A DNA stretch of 10,917 nucleotides from CAZOLI01 sp964580675 (GTDB taxonomy: Bacteria > Planctomycetota > MHYJ01 > CAYXQY01), in the NCBI GenBank assembly GCA_964580675.1, contig CAZOLI010000069.1, positions 1-10,917 on the forward strand, in the 5' to 3' direction. The position numbers and the translations under genes are program-made. Position 1 is the stretch's first letter, and every line of letters begins with the position of its first letter. Below, piece by piece: positions 1 to 7,382 of the stretch. The notes under the pieces were generated by a model that saw only the letters and a program-made list of their open reading frames with translations, was not told where the DNA came from and searched no databases.

Positions 1-125
1 TTTTCGTGTTCGATCTTTTCTTCGAGCCAGTCCGCGGTCCAGATGACCTCGTCCGGATTTGAATTTTTTTCCACGTTTGATTTCTGTGTCAATGCAGTCT
101 GATTCCAGAAGGGATTAGTCACCAT
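1..125 (-). CDS. N-terminal part of an unidentified protein, truncated by the window edge
   Basis: Read leftwards from an ATG at 125-123, the frame stays open for 41 codons to the window edge. The product begins MVTNPFWNQTALTQK and continues with an acidic, Trp-containing stretch (DEVIWTADWLEEKIEHE). An in-frame TAA at 140-138 lies only four codons upstream, so this ATG is the only ordinary start for the open stretch. Codons such as GAC, GAG, GTC, ATC, ACC and CTC match the GC-ending preference of the other genes here, which argues for real coding. I see no good ribosome binding site before it. I do not recognise the family. The gene is divergent from the membrane polymerase at 443, and the two would share the 126-442 spacer. 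Confidence 0.5.
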   Translation of the reverse strand, partial: MVTNPFWNQTALTQKSNVEKNSNPDEVIWTADWLEEKIEHE

Positions 126-171
126 TTCGGAATGCCGTTATCCTAATTGGTCTGTTGCGGATTCTCAATAG

Positions 172-200
172 TTGATCGATCTAATTTCCGATGATAGAAT
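172..200 (+). promoter_or_regulatory. Candidate sigma-70-type promoter for the polymerase gene
   Basis: TTGATC (172-177) and TAGAAT (195-200) are separated by exactly 17 bases. The -10 matches the TATAAT consensus at five of six positions, and the -35 matches TTGACA at four of six. The motif sits in the AT-rich spacer and points towards the gene at 443, which would give an mRNA leader of roughly 230 nt. In AT-rich DNA such matches can occur by chance. Confidence 0.35.
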
Positions 201-371
201 ACGGAATCCGGGGGGGAATATCGTGAATAATGGAATTATATTGCAAAATACGCTATTTATGATTTGTGTGGTATTGTCGGTACGGACCGCCATTGCTGGT
301 AAAATATTTTTGTCTCGAGGTGTAATTTTCCTGAACTTTTTGAGGGTTCTTTTCGATTTAATATAAATGTT

Positions 372-390
372 CTCCTGGATCGATCAGGAG
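372..390 (+). promoter_or_regulatory. Small hairpin covering a Shine-Dalgarno upstream of the polymerase gene
   Basis: CTCCTG (372-377) pairs perfectly with CAGGAG (385-390) around the 7-nt loop GATCGAT. The right arm is itself a good Shine-Dalgarno, seven bases before an ATG at 398 that opens only a seven-residue frame. Folding would hide that site. This looks like a leader-type element for the gene at 443, which has no Shine-Dalgarno of its own. The function is inferred. Confidence 0.35.
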
Positions 391-397
391 TACTGTG

Positions 398-421
398 ATG
401 CCCGTCTCGAAACGTGTTTGA
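398..421 (+). CDS. Possible leader mini-ORF (MPVSKRV)
   Basis: An ATG at 398-400 is preceded at ideal spacing by CAGGAG (385-390) and is followed by six codons and TGA (419-421); a second in-frame stop, TAA, follows at 422. Its frame is the same as that of the polymerase ORF at 443, but the two stops separate them. It may be a translated leader that delivers ribosomes to the SD-less ATG 22 bases beyond its stop. It could equally be a chance SD plus ATG, and nothing in the peptide itself suggests a function. Confidence 0.25.
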   Translation: MPVSKRV

Positions 422-442
422 TAAAATTTCTCCTCGACCATC

Positions 443-1921
443 ATGCCCCCGAGCCCGGAACGGCTGAATCCTTCGAAACGAAAGCCCGGAACGGACCCGT
501 CCTTTCGGGAACGAAGCGGGGTGTCCATTCTGGTGCCGGTGGTGTTAATTATTCTGGCCCTTCTGGGAATCCTGCTGTTTACGTACGATCCGGAGACGGG
601 GTTTGCTCTGGGAGGTACTCTTCCGCTCCTCGGGGCGGTGGCGTTTGTTCTGGTCATGGCCGATCTGCGCATCGGGGTTGTGCTGCTGATTCTGCTGGTG
701 GGGCTGTCGCCGGAGTTTACATTGTTTGGCTATCCGCAGTTCCGGGCAGAGGACTTTTTGATGCCGGCGCTGTTGCTGGGTTGGTTTGCGGACGTCAATG
801 AACGGAAAATATCCCTGGACCGCCTGCCGCTGAAAAAGCCAATCTTCGTTTACCTGGTCGTGGCCGGTATTGCCTCGCATCTTGGCATTACACGAGGAAC
901 GATATCTGGCGGGGGGTTTTCAGGGGGGACGTACTCCCTGTTTGCCTGGGGCAAGATGATCATGTACTTCATGATGTTTATCATCGTCACCACTTCCATC
1001 CGAAACCGCAACGACGTGGCGATGTACGCGGTGGCCATGATCATGGCCAATCTGGCGGTGGCGTTTATGGGCATTTCTCAGTTTATGACCACCGGGGAGG
1101 CGTTTTCCCCAACTCGAATTTCCGGACCGTACGGGGAGGGGTCCAACGTCCTCGGGGGCTACTTCATTTTTCACGTGAGCCTGGCCGTGGGGATGTTCGT
1201 GGAGCTCGAGGACATGAAATACCGGTTGTTATTGCTTGGGGCCATAGCGCTTACGATGGTTCCGTTTCTGAACACCTTCTCCCGGACGTCTTATGTGGCG
1301 CTGGTTGGGGGATTAACCATTGTGGGGTTGCTACGGCGTCGTGCCATTGTGGTGATTTTGTTTGTCGCGATTGTCGTTCTACCGGTTCTACTTATTGATC
1401 CGGTCTTTGAGCGAGCTCGGACCATTCTTTACGTGTTTTCGGACAATCCCCCCTCGAGTTGGGAGGCACGAACCTCGGCATGGCGGCGATTTACCGATGA
1501 CATATTTCGGTATCCCCTCATCGGTCACGGTGTGCGATCCCTGCCGTTTGGTGCGTTGGACAACATTTATATCCAGGTGTTAATTGACACGGGCTTTCTC
1601 GGGTTAATCTCCTTTCTGTGGCTTCTTGCGGAAATTGGGAAGATGGCGTTTGACAACCTGAAGGCGGTGTCGGACGATCCGCTTCTTCGGGCGTATTCCC
1701 TTGGCTTTCTCTGTGGGTTTTCCGGATTGCTCGTTCACGGTCTCGGGGCGTCCAGTTTTCTTTCGATTCGGACCATGGAACCATTTATGATTGCAGCCGG
1801 CGTGGCAGCGGCGATCTGTATGCACCGAAAAGAATGGTTAACACCGGTTGAACAGGTCAAGAAACATGAATTCAATAAACTGCAGGAGAAGGGCATTGAG
1901 CTCCCTTCCGAGGCGACCTGA
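443..1921 (+). CDS. O-antigen ligase/polymerase (Wzy/WaaL) family membrane protein
   Basis: A 492-residue integral inner-membrane protein with a basic, Pro-rich cytoplasmic start and about ten or more hydrophobic segments, for example around residues 28-47, 58-88, 134-148, 170-184, 193-213, 236-253, 261-276, 283-320, 376-397 and 416-436. The family joins or polymerises lipid-linked polysaccharide units at the periplasmic face. Diagnostic features are the segment with Ser/Arg (NTFSRTSYVALVGG, 277-290), then the large periplasmic loop with RTSAWRRF (343-350) and PLIGHG (358-363), followed by DNIYIQVLIDTGFLGL (373-388); this is the pattern of the Wzy_C domain (PF04932). The C-terminal tail (462-492) is charged and probably cytoplasmic. 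The ATG at 443 has no clear ribosome binding site, and in-frame stops at 419-424 bar an upstream start; GTG at 521 is the next alternative. Ligase and polymerase cannot be told apart from sequence, and no glycosyltransferases are nearby. Confidence 0.85.
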   Translation: MPPSPERLNPSKRKPGTDPSFRERSGVSILVPVVLIILALLGILLFTYDPETGFALGGTLPLLGAVAFVLVMADLRIGVVLLILLVGLSPEFTLFGYPQFRAEDFLMPALLLGWFADVNERKISLDRLPLKKPIFVYLVVAGIASHLGITRGTISGGGFSGGTYSLFAWGKMIMYFMMFIIVTTSIRNRNDVAMYAVAMIMANLAVAFMGISQFMTTGEAFSPTRISGPYGEGSNVLGGYFIFHVSLAVGMFVELEDMKYRLLLLGAIALTMVPFLNTFSRTSYVALVGGLTIVGLLRRRAIVVILFVAIVVLPVLLIDPVFERARTILYVFSDNPPSSWEARTSAWRRFTDDIFRYPLIGHGVRSLPFGALDNIYIQVLIDTGFLGLISFLWLLAEIGKMAFDNLKAVSDDPLLRAYSLGFLCGFSGLLVHGLGASSFLSIRTMEPFMIAAGVAAAICMHRKEWLTPVEQVKKHEFNKLQEKGIELPSEAT

Positions 1922-2024
1922 TATCCAAAAATATGCGTAGGGTTTCGATGCTATTCCGGCCCGGTGGCGGGATGAAAACACAAAATGAAAAGGCCAATTT
2001 CCAGTAACCTCCTCGTGTCCCAAT

Positions 2025-2933
2025 ATGCAAAAATTACTTTCCCTCTGGAAGGATTATCTCGTCGTCGAGGCCAACCATGAACAGGCGACGGTACGGGCCT
2101 ACCTGACGGACGTGAAAGATTTTGCGTATTTTCTTGACCACCGTTACGAGCAACTGCTTCCCGGCAATATCTCGAAAGACCATATCACGACCTACCTGGA
2201 TCAGCTGCGGCGGTTCGGGGCTGCTTCCTCCACCGTGGCCCGTCGGTTTACCTCCATCTCCCTGTTTCTCCGATTCCTCCACGAAGAGGAGATGATTGCG
2301 GAAAACCCGCTGGAGGGAATGTCGGCTCCCTCCACGTGGGATCGGCTTCCCGAAGTTCTCTCACCCGGCCAGGCACAGGAATTGATTAGCGAACCATCGT
2401 CGTCGGATCCGTGTGGCGTTCGGGACCGGGCACTGCTCGAACTTCTTTATGCAACCGGTTGCCGGGTTTCGGAGGCTGCGAGTTTACGGTTATCGTTTTT
2501 AAATCTCGAGGATCGAACCATTCGTGTTCTCGGCAAAGGACGGAAGGAACGGGTGATTCCGTTCGGCCAGACGGCCCGTCGCTGGCTACAGCGATACCTG
2601 AACGAGCAACGCACGTCGTACCGGGAGGCGGCGGAGTCGCCGTACGTGTTTCTGAGCAGAAAGGGAGGCGGACTGCGACGCGAATCCATCTGGCGGCGGG
2701 TGAAAAAATACGGAAAGCGGGCGGGTCTTCCGGAGAAGAAAATGTACCCGCATATTTTGCGACATTCCTTTGCAACACACCTGATTCAGAACGGGGCGAA
2801 TCTCCGGGAGGTTCAGACGTTGCTCGGCCACGCAAGCATCAACACAACAGAGATCTACACGCACCTGGATATGGATCAGATCAAGGAACATCACCAAACG
2901 TGTCACCCGCGGGACGAAATGAACGTGGAGTAA
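2025..2933 (+). CDS. xerD: Site-specific tyrosine recombinase XerD
   Basis: A 302-residue tyrosine recombinase. With XerC it resolves chromosome dimers at dif at the division septum. An N-terminal SAM-like core-binding domain (about 1-100) precedes the catalytic domain. All six catalytic residues are present: R147 (CRVSE), K171 (GKGRKER), H243 and R246 (HILRHSF), H269 (LLGHAS) and nucleophile Y278 (EIYTH). Each lies exactly one position before its counterpart in E. coli XerD (R148, K172, H244, R247, H270, Y279). The tail KEHHQTCHPR also resembles the XerD type rather than XerC. Length is normal (E. coli 298). The ATG at 2025 has no obvious Shine-Dalgarno; in-frame TGA at 1986 limits any extension. 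It starts 103 bases after the polymerase gene, with no recombination site or cargo genes visible, so a housekeeping role is much likelier than an integrase. Confidence 0.93.
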   Translation: MQKLLSLWKDYLVVEANHEQATVRAYLTDVKDFAYFLDHRYEQLLPGNISKDHITTYLDQLRRFGAASSTVARRFTSISLFLRFLHEEEMIAENPLEGMSAPSTWDRLPEVLSPGQAQELISEPSSSDPCGVRDRALLELLYATGCRVSEAASLRLSFLNLEDRTIRVLGKGRKERVIPFGQTARRWLQRYLNEQRTSYREAAESPYVFLSRKGGGLRRESIWRRVKKYGKRAGLPEKKMYPHILRHSFATHLIQNGANLREVQTLLGHASINTTEIYTHLDMDQIKEHHQTCHPRDEMNVE

Positions 2934-2934
2934 T

Positions 2935-2961
2935 GGTTCCGGATTCATCTCCTCCGGAACC
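2935..2961 (+). terminator. Stem-loop directly after xerD, possible terminator
   Basis: GGTTCCGGA (2935-2943) pairs perfectly over nine bases with TCCGGAACC (2953-2961) around a 9-nt loop, starting one base after the xerD stop codon. It is followed by an A/G-rich stretch rather than a T-run, so it is not a textbook intrinsic terminator. It may act as a weak or factor-assisted terminator or protect the 3' end. Confidence 0.45.
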
Positions 2962-2988
2962 CGGAAAAGGAAAGGGATTATTGAGGGG

Positions 2989-3017
2989 TGTAAATAATTA
3001 TCCGGTTCTGCTACAAT
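2989..3017 (+). promoter_or_regulatory. Candidate extended -10 promoter for the TPR-glyQS-hpt group
   Basis: TGCTACAAT (3009-3017) is an extended -10 element (TG, one base, then TACAAT with five of six consensus matches). The region 17 bases upstream, TGTAAA (2989-2994), is a poor -35, which extended -10 promoters tolerate. It lies after the xerD stem-loop and about 27 bases before the first ATG of the next gene, so it is well placed to start a transcript for 3045 onwards. Confidence 0.4.
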
Positions 3018-3044
3018 TTCCGCGTATCCGTCATCAGTTCATTT

Positions 3045-4427
3045 TTGATCTGGATATCGATGTTTCCCGAGAGAAAGCGGTCCTTCTATTCATCCAGTTT
3101 GCCGGATTCACTGATTCTGCCGAAACCCCTCCTGTTCTGTTTCGTTCTGGTTCTTGTGGTCGCCGGTACGGCCCGGGCGGGGGACGTGGTTCACCTGAAG
3201 GACGGTTCCACCATCGAAGGCCGGGTGGAAGAAGGAGAGGAAAAGGTGAAGATTCACCGGGAGAGCGGATCAACCATCACCGTGGATCGTTCCCAGGTTC
3301 GTCGGATTGAGTACGAGAAGAAGAAATCAGAAGGACAGGGGACCGGAACGAACGATCAGGATTCGTCAAAAAAACAACCCGAAAAACACCGGCTTTTCCA
3401 TGTATATCGGTATGAACTGGAAGGGTTTTCCCTGCTGATTCCGCCGGGTTGGCACAGGGGAAAAGGAGCGGGCGATGCCTACGTCTCGTTCTATCATCGG
3501 AAAGGGCCCGCGAAGGACACGGTCCGTGTGGACCTGTTCACGATGGAGGATATCGGGGACCTCAAAAAAGCGGCCCGCAGTCTTCAGAACGGATACCGGG
3601 GGGGCGGTCTGTCCTATAATGAGTCGTTTTTTCGGCAAAAAACCGTTGATGGACAGGAGGCCATCGAATACAGGGGATCGTATACGTCCGGAGGCATCCG
3701 CATGATACAGAACGACCTGGTCGTCCTCCGGAAGAATCGGCTAACAATGGTTTCGGCCAAAGGACGTGTTCCCGTGTTCAGAGACGAGGAACCACGCGTC
3801 TCATTTGTCCTGAACTCCCTGAAGGTGTTTTCGCCGCCGGAACTTGATGAAGACACCCGGACGGGATTTCTTGGAGCGTACCGCCGGGGAAGCGCCTACC
3901 TTGACGAAGGGCGCCTGGACCGGGCCGTCGAACGGTTGCAGTCCGCTGCCCGGACGTATCCATTTCCGCCGCGGGTTCACCGAAAACTGGCATCGGCACA
4001 TCGAGAGCGTCTGGAATACCAGAAGGCCATTCGGGAAATGAAAGTTCGCTTTCAGAACATTCGAACGGGACCGGTACAGTACAACCGGCTCGGCAAACTC
4101 TGTTACCGTGCGGGACGATACGAGGAGGCCGTGGCGAATCTTAAGAAAGCAATCTCCCTCAATGACCGTTATTTCCGGGCCCATGAAAATCTTTCGGTGG
4201 TTGAATTTGCCCGGGGAAATTTGATGAACGCCGTTCGGCACGCAAGGCGCATGAAATCACTCCGGGAAGAATCGGGACGAGCCCATTTTATGCTGGGGGT
4301 CTATTACACGAAACTGAAAAAGCTGGAGAAGGCGGAGGAGCATCTCCAAACTGTTCTTGAGCAGAATCCGGATCACGAGGAAGCCCGTCAGTTTTTGAAG
4401 CGAGTTCAGGTGTTAAAAAAGGATTAA
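3045..4427 (+). CDS. Exported protein with an N-terminal beta domain and C-terminal TPR repeats
   Basis: A 460-residue protein of unknown role. After a basic n-region, residues 28-40 form a hydrophobic core ending in TARA|GDVV, a good type I signal peptidase site after A45; no lipobox Cys is evident. The mature start (DVVHLKDGSTIEGRV and on to about 90) is a small beta motif common in envelope proteins. A Lys/Ser-rich linker follows (92-115), then a PsbP/DUF1795-like alpha/beta domain (about 118-262, with LLIPPGWHRG near its start), and four or five TPR-like helical pairs (about 275-450, e.g. GKLCYRAGRYEEAVANLKKA and LGVYYTKLKKLEKAEEHL). It is likely periplasmic or surface-attached and a protein-binding scaffold. 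The start could be ATG 3045 or ATG 3060; neither has a strong ribosome binding site, and 3060 gives a more typical signal peptide length. It ends three bases before glyQS, so the two are very probably co-transcribed. Domain calls are by eye. Confidence 0.75.
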   Translation: MIWISMFPERKRSFYSSSLPDSLILPKPLLFCFVLVLVVAGTARAGDVVHLKDGSTIEGRVEEGEEKVKIHRESGSTITVDRSQVRRIEYEKKKSEGQGTGTNDQDSSKKQPEKHRLFHVYRYELEGFSLLIPPGWHRGKGAGDAYVSFYHRKGPAKDTVRVDLFTMEDIGDLKKAARSLQNGYRGGGLSYNESFFRQKTVDGQEAIEYRGSYTSGGIRMIQNDLVVLRKNRLTMVSAKGRVPVFRDEEPRVSFVLNSLKVFSPPELDEDTRTGFLGAYRRGSAYLDEGRLDRAVERLQSAARTYPFPPRVHRKLASAHRERLEYQKAIREMKVRFQNIRTGPVQYNRLGKLCYRAGRYEEAVANLKKAISLNDRYFRAHENLSVVEFARGNLMNAVRHARRMKSLREESGRAHFMLGVYYTKLKKLEKAEEHLQTVLEQNPDHEEARQFLKRVQVLKKD

Positions 4428-4430
4428 ACC

Positions 4431-5735
4431 ATGCCAACGCTGGATACCATTATCAGTTTAACCAAGCGACGTGGATACGTATTTCAGGACAGCGAAATTT
4501 ACGGGGGACAGGCCGCCGTGTACGATTACGGCCCGATGGGGGTGGAGTTGAAACGAAACCTCAAGGACCGGTGGTGGTCCGATTACGTCCACGGCAGGGC
4601 CGACATGGAAGGGTTGGACAGCGCCATCATCATGAAGCCGGACGTCTGGAAGACGTCGGGACACGTTGATCATTTTAAGGATCCGCTCGTGGAGTGTAAG
4701 AATTGCCACAGCCGGTACCGGGAGGACCAGCTGACCACGGAGAACTGTCCCAATTGCGGCCTGGATGAATTTACCGACCCCCGGCATTACAACCTGATGT
4801 TCCGGACGTTTATCGGCCCTGTTCAGGAAGATGCCGAGGAGGCGTACCTCCGTCCGGAAACGGCGCAGGGCATTTTCGTCAATTTTTCGAACGTGTTGAA
4901 TTCATCGAGACAGGATCTTCCGTTCGGCATTGCACAGATCGGGAAAGCCTTCCGGAATGAAGTTACGACACGGTCCTTTACGTTTCGTACCCTGGAATTT
5001 GAACAGATGGAGATGGAGTATTTCGTTCGACCGGAGGAAGCGGACCGGCACCTCGAGGAATGGCGGCAGGAACGCATGGACTGGTACCTGAAATACGGCC
5101 TCGACGGGGACCACCTCCGGTTCCGGGAGCACGGGGAAGACGAACTTGCTCATTACGCGGAGACGTGTTACGACATCGAGTACAAATTTCCGGATCCCCT
5201 CGGCTGGTCCGAGATGGAAGGAGTGGCCAACCGGACCGATTACGACCTGCGCCGTCACAGTGAGGAAAGCGGAACGGAGTTAACCTACTACGATCAACAG
5301 GAGGAAGAACACGTCCGGCCGTATATCATCGAGCCCTCGGCGGGACTGGACCGTATCGCTCTGGCCGTTCTGTTCGACGCGTACACCGAGGAGGAAGTCA
5401 ACGGAAATGAACGGACCGTTCTCCAGCTTCACCCCGACCTGGCGCCCTACAAAGTGGCGGTGTTTCCTCTCCTGAGAAACCGGGAGGAACTTGTGGACAC
5501 CGCCAGGGAAATAGCGGAGGACCTCCGCGGCACCTGGAACATCAAGTACGACGAAGCCGGTTCCATCGGAAAATTGTATCGTCGACAGGACGAAGTAGGA
5601 ACCCCGTATTGCGTGACCGTGGATCCGGATTCGATGGACGATCAAAAGGTAACGGTCCGGGATCGGGACACGATGGAACAGGACCGTGTGGCGATGGACC
5701 AGCTGGAAGATTATTTGTCGGATCGACTTCGCTAA
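4431..5735 (+). CDS. glyQS: Glycyl-tRNA synthetase, dimeric (alpha2, class IIa) type
   Basis: A 434-residue cytoplasmic enzyme that charges tRNA-Gly with glycine using ATP. Motif 1 region: YDYGPMGVELKRNLKDRWW (31-49). A four-cysteine zinc site is intact: C89, C92, C106 and C109. RPETAQGIFVNF (141-152) is a family hallmark, and class II motif 2 is IGKAFRNEVTTRSFTFRTLEFEQ within 170-192, with the catalytic arginines. Motif 3 is EPSAGLDRIALAVL (301-314). The anticodon-binding alpha/beta domain runs from about 338 to the end (APYKVAVFPL, then DEAGSIGKLYRRQDEVGTPYCVTVD). It is a little shorter than many bacterial homologues, and no domain is missing. This is the single-gene type, unrelated to the tetrameric GlyQ/GlyS pair of E. 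coli. The start is the ATG three bases after the preceding stop, with AAGGAT in the end of that gene as the likely ribosome binding site. Confidence 0.96.
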   Translation: MPTLDTIISLTKRRGYVFQDSEIYGGQAAVYDYGPMGVELKRNLKDRWWSDYVHGRADMEGLDSAIIMKPDVWKTSGHVDHFKDPLVECKNCHSRYREDQLTTENCPNCGLDEFTDPRHYNLMFRTFIGPVQEDAEEAYLRPETAQGIFVNFSNVLNSSRQDLPFGIAQIGKAFRNEVTTRSFTFRTLEFEQMEMEYFVRPEEADRHLEEWRQERMDWYLKYGLDGDHLRFREHGEDELAHYAETCYDIEYKFPDPLGWSEMEGVANRTDYDLRRHSEESGTELTYYDQQEEEHVRPYIIEPSAGLDRIALAVLFDAYTEEEVNGNERTVLQLHPDLAPYKVAVFPLLRNREELVDTAREIAEDLRGTWNIKYDEAGSIGKLYRRQDEVGTPYCVTVDPDSMDDQKVTVRDRDTMEQDRVAMDQLEDYLSDRLR

Positions 5736-5778
5736 TTTGTGCCCTGGCTCACGATGAAGTAAGACAATCATCCGAACC

Positions 5779-6327
5779 GTGGAGATCACGAGAGAGCATC
5801 TTGAGTTATTTCTCGAAGCCGATGAAATTCAGGCGATCGTGAAGCGGCTGTCCGACACCCTGTCGGACCGCCTTGACGGTGAGAGCGATACCCTGTTTAT
5901 TGGGGTTCTGAACGGTTCGTTCATGTTCCTGGCCGATCTGGTTCGCCGGGTGGACCAGCCGATACGAGTCGGTTTTGTCCGGGCCCGGAGTTATCGGGGC
6001 AAATCAGAAACACCCGGCCGGCTGGAGATCTCACTGGAGGGAGCTCCCGATCTGGAGGATCGGGATGTATTGATTGTTGAGGACATCGTGGATACGGGAA
6101 AAACAGTACAGGCCATTAGAACACGTTTACGGGAGGAGGCCCCCGAAAGAATTCGTGTCTGTTCCCTCCTTCAGAAACCGGATCGCACTCAGGAAACGGT
6201 CTCCATCGATTTTCTGGGTCATGAGGTGCCGGATCGGTTCGTGGTTGGTTATGGACTCGATTACGATGGAAAATTTCGTCATCTTCCCCACCTCGCGTTT
6301 CTTCCGGAGGACACAAAGGTGGGGTAA
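5779..6327 (+). CDS. hpt: Hypoxanthine phosphoribosyltransferase
   Basis: A 182-residue purine-salvage enzyme of the type I phosphoribosyltransferase fold that makes IMP (often also GMP) from hypoxanthine or guanine and PRPP. The PRPP-binding loop VLIVEDIVDTGKT (97-109) is complete, with the acidic pair E101/D102. GVLNGSFMFLADLVR (42-56) is the typical pyrophosphate-loop region, S71-Y72 sits in the flexible loop position, and K133 together with PDRFVVGYGLDYDGKFRHLP (151-170) gives the purine- and Mg-binding end. Length is standard. The start is GTG at 5779; the in-frame TGA at 5755 leaves no ATG upstream, and no good Shine-Dalgarno is visible, so initiation may depend on coupling to glyQS, 43 bases earlier. 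Guanine versus hypoxanthine preference cannot be read from the sequence. Confidence 0.93.
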   Translation: MEITREHLELFLEADEIQAIVKRLSDTLSDRLDGESDTLFIGVLNGSFMFLADLVRRVDQPIRVGFVRARSYRGKSETPGRLEISLEGAPDLEDRDVLIVEDIVDTGKTVQAIRTRLREEAPERIRVCSLLQKPDRTQETVSIDFLGHEVPDRFVVGYGLDYDGKFRHLPHLAFLPEDTKVG

Positions 6328-6425
6328 GGGTATACCGGCAGAAATGTGATGGAATAACTTTGCTGTGTTAGATAGCAGTTCATGGCAAACAGCTGATCCC
6401 AGATGTTGATGACGAGTTTGTTGTA

Positions 6426-6458
6426 GTGCACGGAACGAAGTGGAGTGCACGTTTTATT
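6426..6458 (+). terminator. Possible weak terminator after hpt
   Basis: GTGCAC at 6426-6431 recurs at 6445-6450; as the word is self-complementary, the copies can form a 6-bp stem with a 13-nt loop, followed directly by GTTTTATT (6451-6458). It lies about 100 bases after the hpt stop and before the ilvE ribosome binding site. The stem is short and the loop large, so support is modest. Confidence 0.3.
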
Positions 6459-6523
6459 AAAATATCGGCAGACGAAAAAATTCACGTTTTCTTGAAAATA
6501 ACAACAAATTCCGGAGAAACGAA

Positions 6524-7304
6524 ATGGTAGAAAAAACAGACCACATCTGGTTCAACGGCGAATTCGTGGACTGGGATGAAGCAAACGTCCACGTGCTTTC
6601 TCACACGCTCCACTATGGAATGGGGGTATTTGAAGGTATACGGAGTTACGAAACGGAAAACGGACAGGGCGCCGTATTTCGTCTGGAGGATCACGTCCGG
6701 CGGCTGTTTGACTCTGCTCACATCTGCGACATGGAAATTCCGTATTCACAATCCGAAATAGAAGCAGCCTGTCTGGACACCCTGCGGGAAAACNNNNNNN
6801 NNNNNNNNNNNNNNNNNNNNNNNNNNNNNNNNNNNNNNNNNNNNNNNNNNNNNNNNNNNNNNNNNNNNNNNNNNNNNNNNNNNNNNNNNNNNNGCCAAAA
6901 AAGAGGCGAAAGCAGATGGTTACCTGGAGGGCATCCTGACGGACACCGACGGATACATCTCCGAAGGGTCGGGCGAAAACCTGTTCATAATACGGGACGG
7001 CGTGATCCGGACCACACCCCCTGCCACCATTTTAAAGGGCATCACCCGGGACACGGCCATTCAGCTGGCGGAGGACATGGGGTATGAAGTGGTGGAACAG
7101 AAGTTCACCCGGGACGACATGTACATTGCGGACGAAATCTTTTTTACGGGCACGGCTGCCGAGATTACCCCCATTCGGGAGGTGGACAACCGGGAGATCG
7201 GGGAGGGCGAGCCCGGGCCCATCACGAAGGAACTTCAGGATCGATTTTTTGACGTCGTCTCCGGAAACGACGACCGGTACGAATCCTGGCTGACGGAACT
7301 GTAA
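6524..7304 (+). CDS. ilvE: Branched-chain amino acid aminotransferase (class IV PLP), interrupted by an assembly gap
   Basis: This enzyme performs the last step of valine, leucine and isoleucine synthesis, and the first of their breakdown, by PLP-dependent transamination with glutamate. The first 90 codons carry IWFNGEFVDWDEANVHVLSH and HYGMGVFEGIRSYET, typical of IlvE. After the run of N, 136 residues resume with DGYLEGILTD, GYISEGSGENLF (cofactor-binding Glu), LKGITRDTA and EIFFTGTAAEITP (phosphate-binding loop). From my recall of E. coli IlvE (309 residues), about 80-84 residues are hidden, including the PLP-binding lysine, which therefore cannot be checked. The two halves lie in different frames across the 100 N, as expected if N is a placeholder, so this is not evidence of a frameshift. 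The ATG at 6524 has GGAG at 6513-6516, a good ribosome binding site. The gene looks free-standing between hpt and the sulfotransferase. Confidence 0.93.
6794..6893. other. Assembly gap of 100 N
   Basis: Exactly 100 undetermined bases lie inside ilvE, the usual scaffolding placeholder for a gap of unknown size. From the missing IlvE segment I estimate that the true length is nearer 240-255 bases and a multiple of three. Confidence 0.97.
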
Positions 7305-7350
7305 ACCGCCGGTGAAGGAGGCAGACAGACGAAGCCGGGGAGTCCATTCT

Positions 7351-7377
7351 TAAGAGCCGCCGTATATCGTCCGATAA
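7351..7377 (+). promoter_or_regulatory. Candidate sigma-28 (FliA) promoter for the sulfotransferase gene
   Basis: TAAG (7351-7354), a 15-base spacer and TCCGATAA (7370-7377) match the flagellar sigma-28 pattern TAAA-N15-GCCGATAA at 10 of 12 fixed positions with the exact spacing. Transcription would begin near 7384-7386, about 33 bases before the GTG start at 7419. It lies in the spacer between ilvE and the sulfotransferase, the right place for a promoter. It was found by eye without a statistical score. Confidence 0.5.
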
Positions 7378-7382
7378 AAATA

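Larger units (their letters stand above)
126..442. other. AT-rich divergent intergenic region
   Basis: This spacer separates the leftward partial gene from the rightward polymerase gene and is clearly richer in A and T than the flanking coding DNA. It holds one sigma-70-like promoter candidate (172-200), a run of seven G at 210-216, and a small hairpin with a Shine-Dalgarno and mini-ORF near its right end (372-421). A 47-codon hydrophobic frame starting GTG at 223 also lies here, but I do not accept it as a gene. I see nothing else that I can support. Confidence 0.7.

Noticed and set aside
187..194. A sigma-28-like -10 (TCCGATGA) upstream of the polymerase gene
   Set aside because: No TAAA-like -35 is present 15 or 16 bases upstream, so the short match is probably chance.
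223..366. A 47-codon hydrophobic frame starting at GTG 223 after a G-run, which could be a small membrane protein
   Set aside because: It lies in AT-rich spacer, where random translation is hydrophobic; its codon use is unlike that of the genes here, and no similar protein is recognised.
2025..2933. The tyrosine recombinase as an integrase of a mobile element or integron
   Set aside because: Catalytic spacing matches XerD residue for residue with a constant offset of one, and no att sites, repeats or cargo genes are visible.
2411..3310. A 299-codon open frame overlapping xerD and the start of the TPR gene
   Set aside because: It is a +1-type shadow of xerD: the product is rich in Arg, Gly, Ser and Pro without domains, while xerD in the other frame has all catalytic residues.
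6524..7304. ilvE as a frameshifted pseudogene
   Set aside because: The frame change coincides exactly with a 100-N placeholder whose length is arbitrary; both sides are well conserved.
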